A stretch of 64,000 nt of DNA from JBPEWY01 sp052032225 (GTDB taxonomy: Bacteria; Bacteroidota; Bacteroidia; Flavobacteriales; Flavobacteriaceae): NCBI GenBank assembly GCA_052032225.1, contig JBPEWY010000083.1:65099-129098 (forward strand). The letters run 5' to 3'. The position numbers and the translations under genes are program-made. Below the pieces are notes generated by a model. The model did not search any database. It had not been told where the DNA came from and worked only from the letters and a program-made list of their open reading frames with translations. Shown in pieces: positions 26,908 through 36,627 of the stretch. Each line of letters starts with the position of its first letter. Positions within the stretch are counted from its first letter, which is position 1.

Positions 26908-27858
26908 ATGTTAATATTTCAATTAAATAAACGTTTTCTAAGTGTCTTAGCTATCGCATTTACTGCCTTTGGATTGTATGCACAGCAAGATGCTCAATAT
27001 ACCCAGTATATGTATAATACCATGAGTGTAAACCCTGCCTATACAGGTACACGTGGTGTAATGAGCATAACAGGGTTACATAGGTCTCAATGGGTTGGGT
27101 TAGACGGAGCACCTAAAACGCAAACCTTAAATATGCATACACCAATTTCTAATAGCAGGGTTGGTTTAGGGTTTTCTATTATAAATGATGAAATAGGAGA
27201 TGGTGTAAACCAAGAAACTAATTTCGATATTTCTTTTTCATATACTATACCAACATCAGAAAAAGGAAAACTTTCATTAGGTATTAAAGCCGGAGGTCAC
27301 TTACTTAATGTAGACTTTAGTAAACTCACTATTTTCGATCCAGAGTTTAATCCGGATGGTAGCCCATTAAATATAGATAATAAGTTTTCTCCCAATGTAG
27401 GGATTGGCGCTTATTATCATACTCAAAAATTCTATTTGGGTTTATCTGCACCAAACTTGTTAGAGACGGAACATTTTGATAACTCAAGCTCATCAATAGC
27501 AAAAGAGCGTGTAAATTTATATGTAATAACAGGTTATGTGTTTGATTTGAGTGCTACCACCAAATTAAAACCGGCATTACTAACCAAAATGGTTTCCGGA
27601 GCGCCAATTCAGGTAGATCTTTCTGCTAACTTCTTATTTAATGAGAAATTTATCCTTGGTGCAGCTTACCGTTGGGATGCGGCCGTTAGTGCAATGGTCG
27701 GGTTTCAAGTTACAGACCAGTTACTGCTAGGATTAGCGTATGATAGAGAGACAACAGATTTAGGAAAAACAGAATTTAACGATGGTTCGTTTGAAGTTTT
27801 GCTTAGATTTGAGCTGTTTAAAAAAGTTAAGAAGACTGTTTCCCCAAGATTTTTCTAA
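26908..27858 (+). CDS. PorP/SprF family type IX secretion outer-membrane protein (cassette A)
   Basis: The 316-residue protein has a signal peptide (to about residue 25, LYAQ) and the family start QQDAQYTQYMYNTMSVNPAYTG, followed by GLHRSQWVGLDGAP and C-terminal beta strands ending in the aromatic SPRFF. PorP/SprF proteins are outer-membrane barrels needed for secretion and anchoring of type B T9SS substrates; SprF serves SprB in Flavobacterium johnsoniae. It sits 30 bases after surface protein A and 12 bases before the OmpA-like gene, so the three form an operon. It is paralogous to the protein at 36628. Confidence 0.93.
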   Translation: MLIFQLNKRFLSVLAIAFTAFGLYAQQDAQYTQYMYNTMSVNPAYTGTRGVMSITGLHRSQWVGLDGAPKTQTLNMHTPISNSRVGLGFSIINDEIGDGVNQETNFDISFSYTIPTSEKGKLSLGIKAGGHLLNVDFSKLTIFDPEFNPDGSPLNIDNKFSPNVGIGAYYHTQKFYLGLSAPNLLETEHFDNSSSSIAKERVNLYVITGYVFDLSATTKLKPALLTKMVSGAPIQVDLSANFLFNEKFILGAAYRWDAAVSAMVGFQVTDQLLLGLAYDRETTDLGKTEFNDGSFEVLLRFELFKKVKKTVSPRFF

Positions 27859-27870
27859 AAAAATACAATT

Positions 27871-29814
27871 ATGATTAAAATTACTCGAATTCTCTTCATC
27901 ATTGCTCTGGCTTCAATTCAAGTTGTATCAGCCCAAGAAAAACAAGCAGAGAAGGGTAACAAAAAATACGAAGAGTATTCTTTTGTTAAAGCAATAGATA
28001 TTTATGAAAATGTAGCAAACAAAGGATACGTAACTGCCGAGATGCTTAAAAAACTCGGAAACGCTTACTATTTTAACGCAGACTATGAAAATGCGTCAAA
28101 ATGGTATGGTAAGTTAATACAAATGAAAGATTCTGTTATAGAAGCAGACTACTACTTTAGGTACGCTCAAACGCTTAAGTCTTTAAAAATGTATGACGAA
28201 GCAAACAAGATGATGCAGCAGTTTAATGATATAAAAGATAAAGATGTTAGAGCACAGCTTTTTAAAGCAAGAGAAGAGTATTTAGAGTTTATAAAACTAC
28301 AATCGGGAAGGTATACAATTAAGCCATTCGAAAATAATTCTGCTTATTCAGATTTTGCACCTTCTTTTTACCAAGGAAGCTTGGTTTTCTCATCTGCAAG
28401 AGATACAGGTTCTTTAACAAAAAGAAGACATACCTGGAACAATATGCCTTTTCTTGATTTATATGGAGGAGCCTTAAACGAAGATGGTAGAGTTGTAGGC
28501 GTTAAAAAGTTTTCAGACAACTTAAATTCACCACTTCACGAGTCTAGTACAGCGTTTACTAAAGATGGTAAAACAGTTTATTTTACTCGTAACAACTATC
28601 AAGATGGCAAAGTTAATAGAGACGAAAAAGGTATAAATCGTCTAAAAATTTATAAAGCTACTAGAAACGGTGATGAATGGACTAACGTTCAGGAGCTTCC
28701 TTTTAATAGTGATAGTTATTCGGTTGCTCACCCGGCACTAAGTCCGGACGAAACCAAATTATACTTTGCTTCCGATATGCCCGGAACCGTAGGAGAATCA
28801 GATATTTTTGTAGTTTCAATTAACGAAGACGGAACCTACGGAACACCGGAAAACTTAGGAACAGCAATAAACACTGAGGCCAGAGAAACTTTTCCGTATG
28901 TAAGTAATAATGGGTTGTTGTATTTTGCTTCAGATGGTCATCAAGGTTTAGGTGGTTTAGATATCTACGTAACTAAACTTAAATCATATAACCAAGTAGA
29001 TGAGGTTATTAATGTAGGAGAACCTGTAAATTCTCCTCACGATGATTTGTCTTTTATAATTAACGAAGACACTAAAATAGGATTCTTTGCATCAAATAGA
29101 CCCGGAGGAATAGGGAGTGATGATATTTACACTTTTGTAGAGAATACTGAAGTAATTTTTGAATGTAACAAATCGGTTAACGGGGTTGTTATAGATAAAG
29201 AAACTAGAGAGATTATAGCAGACGCATCAATAAGTGTAATTGATGAAAACAACAGTGTTTTAACAACTGTAAGCTCAAATAATAGTGGTCAATATAATGT
29301 TGTGATAGATTGTAAAAAAGGGCACTTTATAAGAGCAGAAAAACAAGGGTACATTACCCAAGAAAAATATGTTAATGCTTCTTATGATATGGCTGCTCTT
29401 AAATTAGATTTTGAGTTAGAAAAAGAAAAGGTTTCAGCTACCCAAGGAGACGATTTGGCAAAATTATTAGACTTAAAACCTATCTACTTTAATTTTGATA
29501 GTGCTACAATTAGGAAAGATGCTGAGGTAGAGCTGCAAAAAGTAATAGCAGCCATGGAAAAATACCCATCTATAAAAATAGATATACGTTCTCATACAGA
29601 TAGCAGAGGAGATGATGCTTATAATTTGGCCCTTTCAGAGCGTAGAGCAAAAGCAACAATGCAGTATTTAATTAGCAAAGGTATAGATGCCTCTAGGCTA
29701 ACAGCAAAAGGTTATGGAGAAAGTGAGCTTGTTAATGAATGTGCCAATGGAGTACCATGCTCTAGAGAAGCTCACGAACTTAACAGAAGATCAGAGTTTG
29801 TTATAATGCAATAA
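27871..29814 (+). CDS. PorE-like periplasmic protein: TPR, beta-propeller, CRD and OmpA-like domain (cassette A)
   Basis: This 647-residue protein has a signal peptide (residues 1-21, ending VVSA). Domains: TPR repeats (about 25-140), a WD40/PD40-like propeller (about 150-425, with YSVAHPALSPDETKLYFASD and similar blades), a carboxypeptidase regulatory-like domain (about 432-505), and an OmpA_C-like peptidoglycan-binding domain (about 527-647) with the contact residues in SHTDSRGDD and LSERRAK. The same order is found in PorE of Porphyromonas gingivalis, which links T9SS parts to peptidoglycan. It is the third gene of cassette A and ends before a strong terminator. Its paralogue at 37641 is longer by two SPOR-like domains. 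Confidence 0.9.
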   Translation: MIKITRILFIIALASIQVVSAQEKQAEKGNKKYEEYSFVKAIDIYENVANKGYVTAEMLKKLGNAYYFNADYENASKWYGKLIQMKDSVIEADYYFRYAQTLKSLKMYDEANKMMQQFNDIKDKDVRAQLFKAREEYLEFIKLQSGRYTIKPFENNSAYSDFAPSFYQGSLVFSSARDTGSLTKRRHTWNNMPFLDLYGGALNEDGRVVGVKKFSDNLNSPLHESSTAFTKDGKTVYFTRNNYQDGKVNRDEKGINRLKIYKATRNGDEWTNVQELPFNSDSYSVAHPALSPDETKLYFASDMPGTVGESDIFVVSINEDGTYGTPENLGTAINTEARETFPYVSNNGLLYFASDGHQGLGGLDIYVTKLKSYNQVDEVINVGEPVNSPHDDLSFIINEDTKIGFFASNRPGGIGSDDIYTFVENTEVIFECNKSVNGVVIDKETREIIADASISVIDENNSVLTTVSSNNSGQYNVVIDCKKGHFIRAEKQGYITQEKYVNASYDMAALKLDFELEKEKVSATQGDDLAKLLDLKPIYFNFDSATIRKDAEVELQKVIAAMEKYPSIKIDIRSHTDSRGDDAYNLALSERRAKATMQYLISKGIDASRLTAKGYGESELVNECANGVPCSREAHELNRRSEFVIMQ

Positions 29815-29838
29815 TAAAGTGTTTAAAGCAAATAAATT

Positions 29839-29876
29839 AAAGCGGCAATGTAATAATACATTGCTGCTTTTTTGAT
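29839..29876 (+). terminator. Terminator of T9SS cassette A
   Basis: AAAGCGGCAATGTA (29839-29852) pairs with TACATTGCTGCTTT (29857-29870; one G-T wobble) around loop ATAA and is followed by TTTTGATT. It separates the two cassettes into different transcripts. Confidence 0.85.
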
Positions 29877-30202
29877 TAAAACCTTATAATTGTAAGCTAA
29901 GCAAAAAAATGTTAAAAAACACAACGGTTAAGTGTGGTTACACTACGCTAAAACCTTTTTACACAACATTTTTTGGTAAAATTGCATTTGTAAAGCTATT
30001 TTTGTTTTGTTTATTGCATAAATAGTGTTTATTGAATATTAACATTTAAATAAAAAATTAAATTTGTTTAGTGTAAACATCTGTTAAACTGATGTTTAAG
30101 TAGTATTTTTTTTATATAAATATAATTTTGTGATAAAATTTTAGTTAATTAAGTACCAAGCCCCTTGTGTTACTAGTATTAAAAACGAATTTAATCTAAA
30201 CA
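29877..30202 (+). promoter_or_regulatory. Regulatory gap upstream of surface protein B
   Basis: The stretch from 29815 to 30202 has no gene. After the cassette A terminator it holds two TAnnTTTG matches: TAAATTTG at 30059-30066 (a TTG lies 24 bases upstream, slightly long) and TAATTTTG at 30123-30130 (no good TTG). It also contains AAAAAACACAACG at about 29914-29926, which recurs 145 bases upstream of surface protein A (about 20816-20828). The transcription start is therefore probably at about 30071 or 30135, with a leader of 70-130 bases. Confidence 0.45.
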
Positions 30203-33200
30203 ATGCAACGTATGAGACCTGCCCGTGATCTCCTAACACCTACAAGAAAACTACACTTTATAATAGTTAGTGTATTACTACTATTAGTATCCTTTTCTTT
30301 AAAAGCACAAGATACTTACCGAGATAATTTTGGTACAGTTTCATATAATAATAACGACGGTACACAAAATTGGTCGGGTAGTTGGGATGAAGATAACGAC
30401 AATAATAATCCTAATAGTGGAAATATTAGGATTGAAAGCGGGGTGCTTACTTTTCAGGCTATTTCAAGAAATGATGAAAGAATTTCAAGATCTGCTAATT
30501 TATCGGGTTATGGTACTGCATTTTTATCTTTTGATTATCGGGCAATTTTAAATGGAGGTAATGATGCTACAAGTGAGAATTTAGCTGTTCAGGTTTCATC
30601 AGACGGTGTTAATTTTACTACGGTAGGTACAATTTATAATTCTAATTGGACTACATTTAATGTAGATATTTCAGCGTTTATATCTAATAACACTACAATT
30701 AGGTTTATAAACTTAAGTACATGGGGTAGTGGTGACTGGGAAAATAACAATTACGTTTTTATTGATAACCTTCAAATACTGGCATTCGCAACAAGCATAC
30801 AATTTAACCAACCACTGGTATTATTTGATGAGTTTGATGGGTATATAGATTATACATCAACGGGAGGCTCACTTAGAACACAACCAAATGGAGTGAATGC
30901 ATGTGCCATAGCATCATCATCCAGTAATACGTTAACGTCTCCGGTTCCTGCTGGTGCAACTATTCAAAAAGCGTATTTATACTGGGCACATTCAGGGGCA
31001 ACGCCAGACACTCAAGTTACTTTTGAGGGTAATAGCGTAAATGCAGATTGGGTTTACGCTACAGCGTTAGGTTCTAGAACATTTTATGGCGGAGTTAGTG
31101 ATGTAACTTCCATTATAACAGGCATATCCAATCTATCTACTAATACATTTGATTTTTCTGATTTAACGGTAGATAATAGTGCAACATATTGTAATAATCA
31201 AACAGTGTTGGGTGGTTGGGCCCTTTTTATTGTTTATGAAGATTTAACATTACCTGCTTCTACCATTAATTTATACCAAGGATTTAATGCAGAAAATAAC
31301 TCATCATCATCATTTACATTGAGCGGTTTTTTTGCAATTGGTTCAAATGGCTCTAAGACAACAGTTATGTCTTGGGAAGGAGACCAAACACTGAGCAATA
31401 ATGAAGATTTAACTGTAACAACCGGGTTAGGAACATTTAGATTATCTGGAGATGGAGATAATAACGGAGTTACAACAGTAAACCCTTTTAACTCTACTAT
31501 TTTTGATAATACTGTTATCCCTAACATAAATAACACTACATCGTACGGACTAGACTTAGACACCTACGACGTTTCTCCTTATGTGCAACCTGGTGAATCA
31601 TCAGTTACAACAAATGTACAAACCGGGCAAGACCTTGTAATAATGAATGCGGTGGTCTTAAAAGTACCATCTAACATTATTTCTGGTGTAGTGTTCGAAG
31701 ATGTTAATTATGGTGGTGGTTCAGGAAGAGATAGAGTAACAGCATCTGGGGTGCCAATACCGGGAGCTACCGTAGAACTTTATGATGTTTTAGGAAATTT
31801 GGTAGACACTAAAGTTACCAATAACAATGGTAGATACATTTTTGCAGGAATGCAAAACGGAATCTATAGAATTCGTGTAGTTAACAATACAGTAAGATCT
31901 ACAAGAACAGGAGGAAGCTCTTGCTCTACGTGTATTCCGGTACAAACATTCAGAAGGGATTATGCTCTTAGTAGTTTTACAGATGTAACTAACGAGGTAG
32001 GTGGAGCTAATCCTGCAGGTCAAGATCCTGGGCCGGGTACTATAACTGGAGCACAGTCCGTTTCTGTTGTAACCATAAATAGTGAAGGAGCAGTTGGTTT
32101 AGACTTTGGTTTTAACTTTAATACAATTGTTAATACAAATGCAACTGGTCAAGGATCATTAGCTCAATTTATAGAGAATGCTAACAATCTTGGAAACAGC
32201 GGAATAAATATAGAAGCCAATAGTATTTTTGATCCGGCAGCAGGGCAAGATGTTTCTATATTCATGATACCTTCTAACTCCGATCCGTTAGGAAGAACTA
32301 CAGATCCTAACTTCTCTGGAGGAGTTGCTACCATTACAGCAACAACAATTTTACCGGTTATTACAGATGATAATACACATATAGATGGTAGAACCCAAAC
32401 AGCTAATATTGGAGACACTAATACAGGAACAGTAGGTACAGGAGGAACTGTTGGTGTAGATGCAGAACCATTACCAACATACCAACTTCCTGAAATTGCA
32501 ATAAATGCAGATAATAAAAATGGATTAAGGCTAAATGGTGCAACATCAAACGTTGTAATTAGAAACTTAGCTATTTATAATGCGGTTCATGGTATTAATG
32601 CAACAGGCAACGGAGGTTCAGGAACAAACAGAGTAGTAAGTAATATGTTGTTAGGGACCTTGCCAAATGGTAATGATCCTGGTAGCTCTTTACAAAATAC
32701 TGGGTATGGAGTTCGTTTAGTAAACCCTTCAGAACTAACAGTTACATCATCATATATTGCTTATAACCAAGACGGAGGCGTATTGGGCTCAAATAACAAT
32801 GCTTCATTAACTGTAACCTATAATGAAATTTTCCAAAACGGATCTGGTTCTAATAGTGCTAATGCAGTAGCAATTAATGGAGACAACAGCCTTGTTCAAT
32901 ATAACCTAATCTATAATCAGCAAACAAGTTCAGGTAACCCGGATTCTGATGGCGGAAGCGGTATAGAAATAGGGAATACCACAGTCGCTTCCGGAAACAA
33001 TACCATAGATAACAACACTATATATAATAATATTTCTGCTGGTATTAATGTCAGAAATGGTGCAAACAATAACACTATTTCTAAAAACATAGTATACGGT
33101 AACGAAGTTGGTGTTGCTGTAAATGATGAAAGCAGAGCAACAGCTGCAAATACTATTACTCAAAACAGTATTTATAACAATAACCTTTTAGGTATAGATT

Positions 33201-36200
33201 TACATGGAGGAGGATCGGGTATTTTTGATGGAGTTACTTTAAATGATTTAAATGACACAGACTCAGGAAGCAACGATTTAGTTAACTTCCCGGTTTTTGA
33301 TAAAGTAGTTATAGATGACAGTCAGTTATATATAAAAGGATGGGCTAGACCTGGAGCAATTATAGAGTTATTTATAACTGATATTTCAAGCGGAACAGCA
33401 TCTCCTGGAGACAACCAACTCGGAATGTCTCAAGACTACGGAGAAGGACAAACATTTTTGGCTTCCTTAACTGAAGGCTCAGGCTCAGATTTGTCTTCAG
33501 CTACTTCATCATACACAGATGTAGATGGAAATACAGATAATACCAATGAGTTTGAGTTTGTTATTAGTTTACCTTCAGGAGTAAATTCAGGTACATTATT
33601 AACAGCCACTGCTACAGTAGGAGGTTCAACTTCAGAGTTTTCATCATCTAAAGTAGTTAGAAGAACAGATTTTGGTGATGCGCCTAATTCATATAACACT
33701 AATCTAGCATCAAACGGACCAAGACATGGTTTAAGTAATAGTATTTATTTAGGTGCTTCAATTCCTGATGCAGAAACAGACGGGCAGCCTTCAGCAGATG
33801 CAACTGGAGATGGAGCAGAAGACGACGGAGTTTTAATTGGTGCATCTTCATTACAAGATCAAATATTATATGCAGGTCAACCAATCACATTCACCGTAGT
33901 TGCAGGATCTTCAGATGCTACAACAGGATACTTAAATGCATGGATAGATTTAAACGGTGATGGTGATTTTGCCGATGCAGGTGAAAAAATTATAGACAAC
34001 CAATCTTTATCTGTAGGTAATAACTCAATTAATTATACCATACCTGATACAGCCACAGCAGGAATCACTTTTGCAAGATTCAGGTACAGCTCTCAAACAC
34101 TTTCTACAAGCGATGGTTTTGCTTATGATGGCGAAGTAGAAGATTATAGAGTCACTATTCAAAATGTTTTAGTTGAGTTTGCTTCATCTTCTTATGAGGA
34201 TGATGAAAGCAATACAGATAGTCCTGTTTTAATTTTAAATCAGGCTTTAAGTAGCCCTCTTACTGTAGATTTAACAGTTACAGGAGGTACAGCAACATCA
34301 GGCTCAGATTTTTCAAACACAGTTACAGTAACAATACCTGCGGGAGTTACTACATATACCATACCTACAAGTGTATTTAGTGTTACTGATGATAATTTAG
34401 TAGAACCATCAGAAACCATTCAGTTTACATTAGCTAATCCACAAGCAGGTTTAGTTATTGGTGATGCTAATAATAATTCAACCTCTCAAAATACAACTAC
34501 GTATACCATAACAGATAACGATAGCGCCTCATTGGCGATTGACGATGTAACGGTTACCGAAGGGGGCGATTTAGTCTTTACGGTCAGCCTAACGGGCGAT
34601 GTACAGGGCGGTGTATCGGTAGACTATGCAAGTTCAGATAATACGGCAGTAGCCGGATCGGACTATACCTCGGTAAGCGGCACGCTAAACTTTACGGGTA
34701 CCGATGGGGAGACCCAGACCATAACGGTAAGCACCACAGACGACACCTTGGTAGAGCCTACGGAAGACTTTACCATTACCTTAAGCAATACTACACCAAG
34801 TAGTGTAACGATATCCGATGCTACGGGAATAGGAACCATAACAGATAACGATGCAGATGTTCAAGATGATACAGCATCAACAGATGAGGATACATCAGTA
34901 ACTATAGATGTGTTGGCTAATGATACTTATGGAAGCGATGATACTGTTTCTGTAGTTGCTGCTTCAGATCCGGCTAATGGAACTGTTACAATAGAAGCAG
35001 ATGGAACAATAACGTATGTTCCGGATCCTGACTTTAATGGTGTGGATACATTTGCCTACACTGTAGAAGTAACTCATAGTGACGGTAGTGTAACAACAGA
35101 GACATCAACAGTAACGGTAACGGTTAATCCGGTACAAGATGCACAAGATGATACAGCCGTAACAGATCAGGATACGCCGGTTACTATTGATGTGTTAGCA
35201 AATGATACCTTTAATGCTTCGAGCACAGTAGCTGTTATTAGTACAAGTAATCCATCAAATGGAAATGTAACAATAGAGACAGATGGAACAGTAACTTATA
35301 CCCCAAATGCAGGCTTTACAGGGACAGATAGCTTTACATATACAGTTCAGGTAACTCATGCAGATGGTAGCACTACAACAGAAACTGCAACAGTTACAGT
35401 TACGGTTAACGCTGGATTAAATGCAGAAGACGATGTAGCTACCACAGATGAAAATGTAGCAGTAACAATAGATGTGTTAGCAAATGATGTAAATGTACCA
35501 ACTAATGGAACACTAACAGTAACTGCTCCTGCAAACGGAACGGTAGTTATTAACGACAATGGTACGCCCAGCGATCCTAGTGATGATACCGTTACTTATA
35601 CACCAAATGCTGATTATTCGGGTACAGATACCTTTACATATACAATATGTGATACATCATCTAATTGTGATACTGCAACAGTTGTAATTACAGTAAATCC
35701 TGTTAATAACATGGATACAGACGGTGATGGTGTGCCTGATGCGGTTGATATAGACGATGATAACGATGGTATTTTAGACGTTGATGAAGATTTAAATATG
35801 GATGGAGATGATGATCCGTCTACAACACCTACAGACACAGACGGAGATGGTGTACCAGATTATTTAGATATAGACTCTGATAACGATGGTATTCCTGATA
35901 ATGTAGAGGCACAGCCTACAGAAGGATATATTCCTCCAACACCGGGAGATTCTGATGGAGATGGATTGTTAGATGTGTATGAATTTGGTGGAAATGAAGG
36001 ATTGCTTCCTGAAGATACTGATGATGATTTTATACCAGATTATTTGGATGAAGATAGTGATAATGATGGTAGCCCGGATAATATTGAGGGACATGATTTT
36101 GATAACGACGGCGAGCCAGAAAATACGTTTAGAGGCTCTGATAAAGATGGAGACGGTTTAGATGATGGATACGAAGGGGAAAGTGCTTTAGATACTGATC

Positions 36201-36604
36201 CTAATGATGAAATAGAAGATCCGGCATCTATGCTACCAAATACTAACAATACAGGAGATGTTGATTACAGAGATGATTTAGATGTATTGGGTGTAACAGA
36301 AGGGTTAATTGTGTATAACATTGTTACGCCAAACGGAGACGGTAAGCACGATTTCTTAGAAATAGAAGGTATAGAAGATTTCCCTGAAAATACAGTGAAG
36401 ATATTTAACAGGTGGGGTGTAATGGTTTATGAAACAGAGTCTTATAACAACATTAACAACAACTTTAGAGGAATGTCTAAAGGTAGAGTTACAGTTAAAC
36501 AAGACGAAATGTTACCAACGGGTACGTACTATTATGTAATAGAATACGTTAATAGTGAAGGAAAGAAAGTTTCTTTAGCCAACTATTTATACTTAAACAG
36601 ATAG
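30203..36604 (+). CDS. Giant surface protein B with type B T9SS sorting domain
   Basis: This 2133-residue protein has a signal peptide (residues 1-36, ending SLKAQ). Domains in order: N-terminal beta-sandwich regions; an SdrD B-like domain (about 493-640, IISGVVFEDVNYGGG and GATVELYDVLGN); a parallel beta-helix region (about 760-1010, many NNTI-type turns); a GEVED domain (about 1153-1318, FGDAPNSYNT and WIDLNGDGDFADAGE); two Calx-beta domains (about 1320-1440 and 1441-1550); three Ig/cadherin-like domains (1551-1833, VTIDVLANDT); an Asp-rich TSP3 stalk (1836-2028); and the C-terminal sorting domain (about 2031-2133: NIVTPNGDGKHD, VKIFNRWGVMVYET, final YLYLNR). The second Calx-beta module is much GC-richer than the rest. 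The gene is followed after 23 bases by its own PorP/SprF gene. An adhesin-like role is inferred. Confidence 0.88.
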   Translation: MQRMRPARDLLTPTRKLHFIIVSVLLLLVSFSLKAQDTYRDNFGTVSYNNNDGTQNWSGSWDEDNDNNNPNSGNIRIESGVLTFQAISRNDERISRSANLSGYGTAFLSFDYRAILNGGNDATSENLAVQVSSDGVNFTTVGTIYNSNWTTFNVDISAFISNNTTIRFINLSTWGSGDWENNNYVFIDNLQILAFATSIQFNQPLVLFDEFDGYIDYTSTGGSLRTQPNGVNACAIASSSSNTLTSPVPAGATIQKAYLYWAHSGATPDTQVTFEGNSVNADWVYATALGSRTFYGGVSDVTSIITGISNLSTNTFDFSDLTVDNSATYCNNQTVLGGWALFIVYEDLTLPASTINLYQGFNAENNSSSSFTLSGFFAIGSNGSKTTVMSWEGDQTLSNNEDLTVTTGLGTFRLSGDGDNNGVTTVNPFNSTIFDNTVIPNINNTTSYGLDLDTYDVSPYVQPGESSVTTNVQTGQDLVIMNAVVLKVPSNIISGVVFEDVNYGGGSGRDRVTASGVPIPGATVELYDVLGNLVDTKVTNNNGRYIFAGMQNGIYRIRVVNNTVRSTRTGGSSCSTCIPVQTFRRDYALSSFTDVTNEVGGANPAGQDPGPGTITGAQSVSVVTINSEGAVGLDFGFNFNTIVNTNATGQGSLAQFIENANNLGNSGINIEANSIFDPAAGQDVSIFMIPSNSDPLGRTTDPNFSGGVATITATTILPVITDDNTHIDGRTQTANIGDTNTGTVGTGGTVGVDAEPLPTYQLPEIAINADNKNGLRLNGATSNVVIRNLAIYNAVHGINATGNGGSGTNRVVSNMLLGTLPNGNDPGSSLQNTGYGVRLVNPSELTVTSSYIAYNQDGGVLGSNNNASLTVTYNEIFQNGSGSNSANAVAINGDNSLVQYNLIYNQQTSSGNPDSDGGSGIEIGNTTVASGNNTIDNNTIYNNISAGINVRNGANNNTISKNIVYGNEVGVAVNDESRATAANTITQNSIYNNNLLGIDLHGGGSGIFDGVTLNDLNDTDSGSNDLVNFPVFDKVVIDDSQLYIKGWARPGAIIELFITDISSGTASPGDNQLGMSQDYGEGQTFLASLTEGSGSDLSSATSSYTDVDGNTDNTNEFEFVISLPSGVNSGTLLTATATVGGSTSEFSSSKVVRRTDFGDAPNSYNTNLASNGPRHGLSNSIYLGASIPDAETDGQPSADATGDGAEDDGVLIGASSLQDQILYAGQPITFTVVAGSSDATTGYLNAWIDLNGDGDFADAGEKIIDNQSLSVGNNSINYTIPDTATAGITFARFRYSSQTLSTSDGFAYDGEVEDYRVTIQNVLVEFASSSYEDDESNTDSPVLILNQALSSPLTVDLTVTGGTATSGSDFSNTVTVTIPAGVTTYTIPTSVFSVTDDNLVEPSETIQFTLANPQAGLVIGDANNNSTSQNTTTYTITDNDSASLAIDDVTVTEGGDLVFTVSLTGDVQGGVSVDYASSDNTAVAGSDYTSVSGTLNFTGTDGETQTITVSTTDDTLVEPTEDFTITLSNTTPSSVTISDATGIGTITDNDADVQDDTASTDEDTSVTIDVLANDTYGSDDTVSVVAASDPANGTVTIEADGTITYVPDPDFNGVDTFAYTVEVTHSDGSVTTETSTVTVTVNPVQDAQDDTAVTDQDTPVTIDVLANDTFNASSTVAVISTSNPSNGNVTIETDGTVTYTPNAGFTGTDSFTYTVQVTHADGSTTTETATVTVTVNAGLNAEDDVATTDENVAVTIDVLANDVNVPTNGTLTVTAPANGTVVINDNGTPSDPSDDTVTYTPNADYSGTDTFTYTICDTSSNCDTATVVITVNPVNNMDTDGDGVPDAVDIDDDNDGILDVDEDLNMDGDDDPSTTPTDTDGDGVPDYLDIDSDNDGIPDNVEAQPTEGYIPPTPGDSDGDGLLDVYEFGGNEGLLPEDTDDDFIPDYLDEDSDNDGSPDNIEGHDFDNDGEPENTFRGSDKDGDGLDDGYEGESALDTDPNDEIEDPASMLPNTNNTGDVDYRDDLDVLGVTEGLIVYNIVTPNGDGKHDFLEIEGIEDFPENTVKIFNRWGVMVYETESYNNINNNFRGMSKGRVTVKQDEMLPTGTYYYVIEYVNSEGKKVSLANYLYLNR
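34505..34852 (+). repeat. 18-bp direct repeats bracketing a GC-rich Calx-beta module
   Basis: The sequence ACCATAACAGATAACGAT occurs at 34505-34522 and again at 34835-34852, in frame (TITDND), 330 bases or 110 residues apart. By hand count 34561-34800 has 123 G+C of 240 (51 percent), against 33 percent in 34201-34260 and 37 percent in 34861-34920. The coded module is a complete Calx-beta domain (VSVDYASSDNTAVAGSDYTS). Confidence 0.85.
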
Positions 36605-36627
36605 AAGGCTTAATAAATTAGTAGTTA

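Noticed and set aside
34505..34852. Insertion element because of direct repeats and a GC shift
   Set aside because: The insert is in frame and codes a structural Calx-beta domain; no transposase or terminal inverted repeats.
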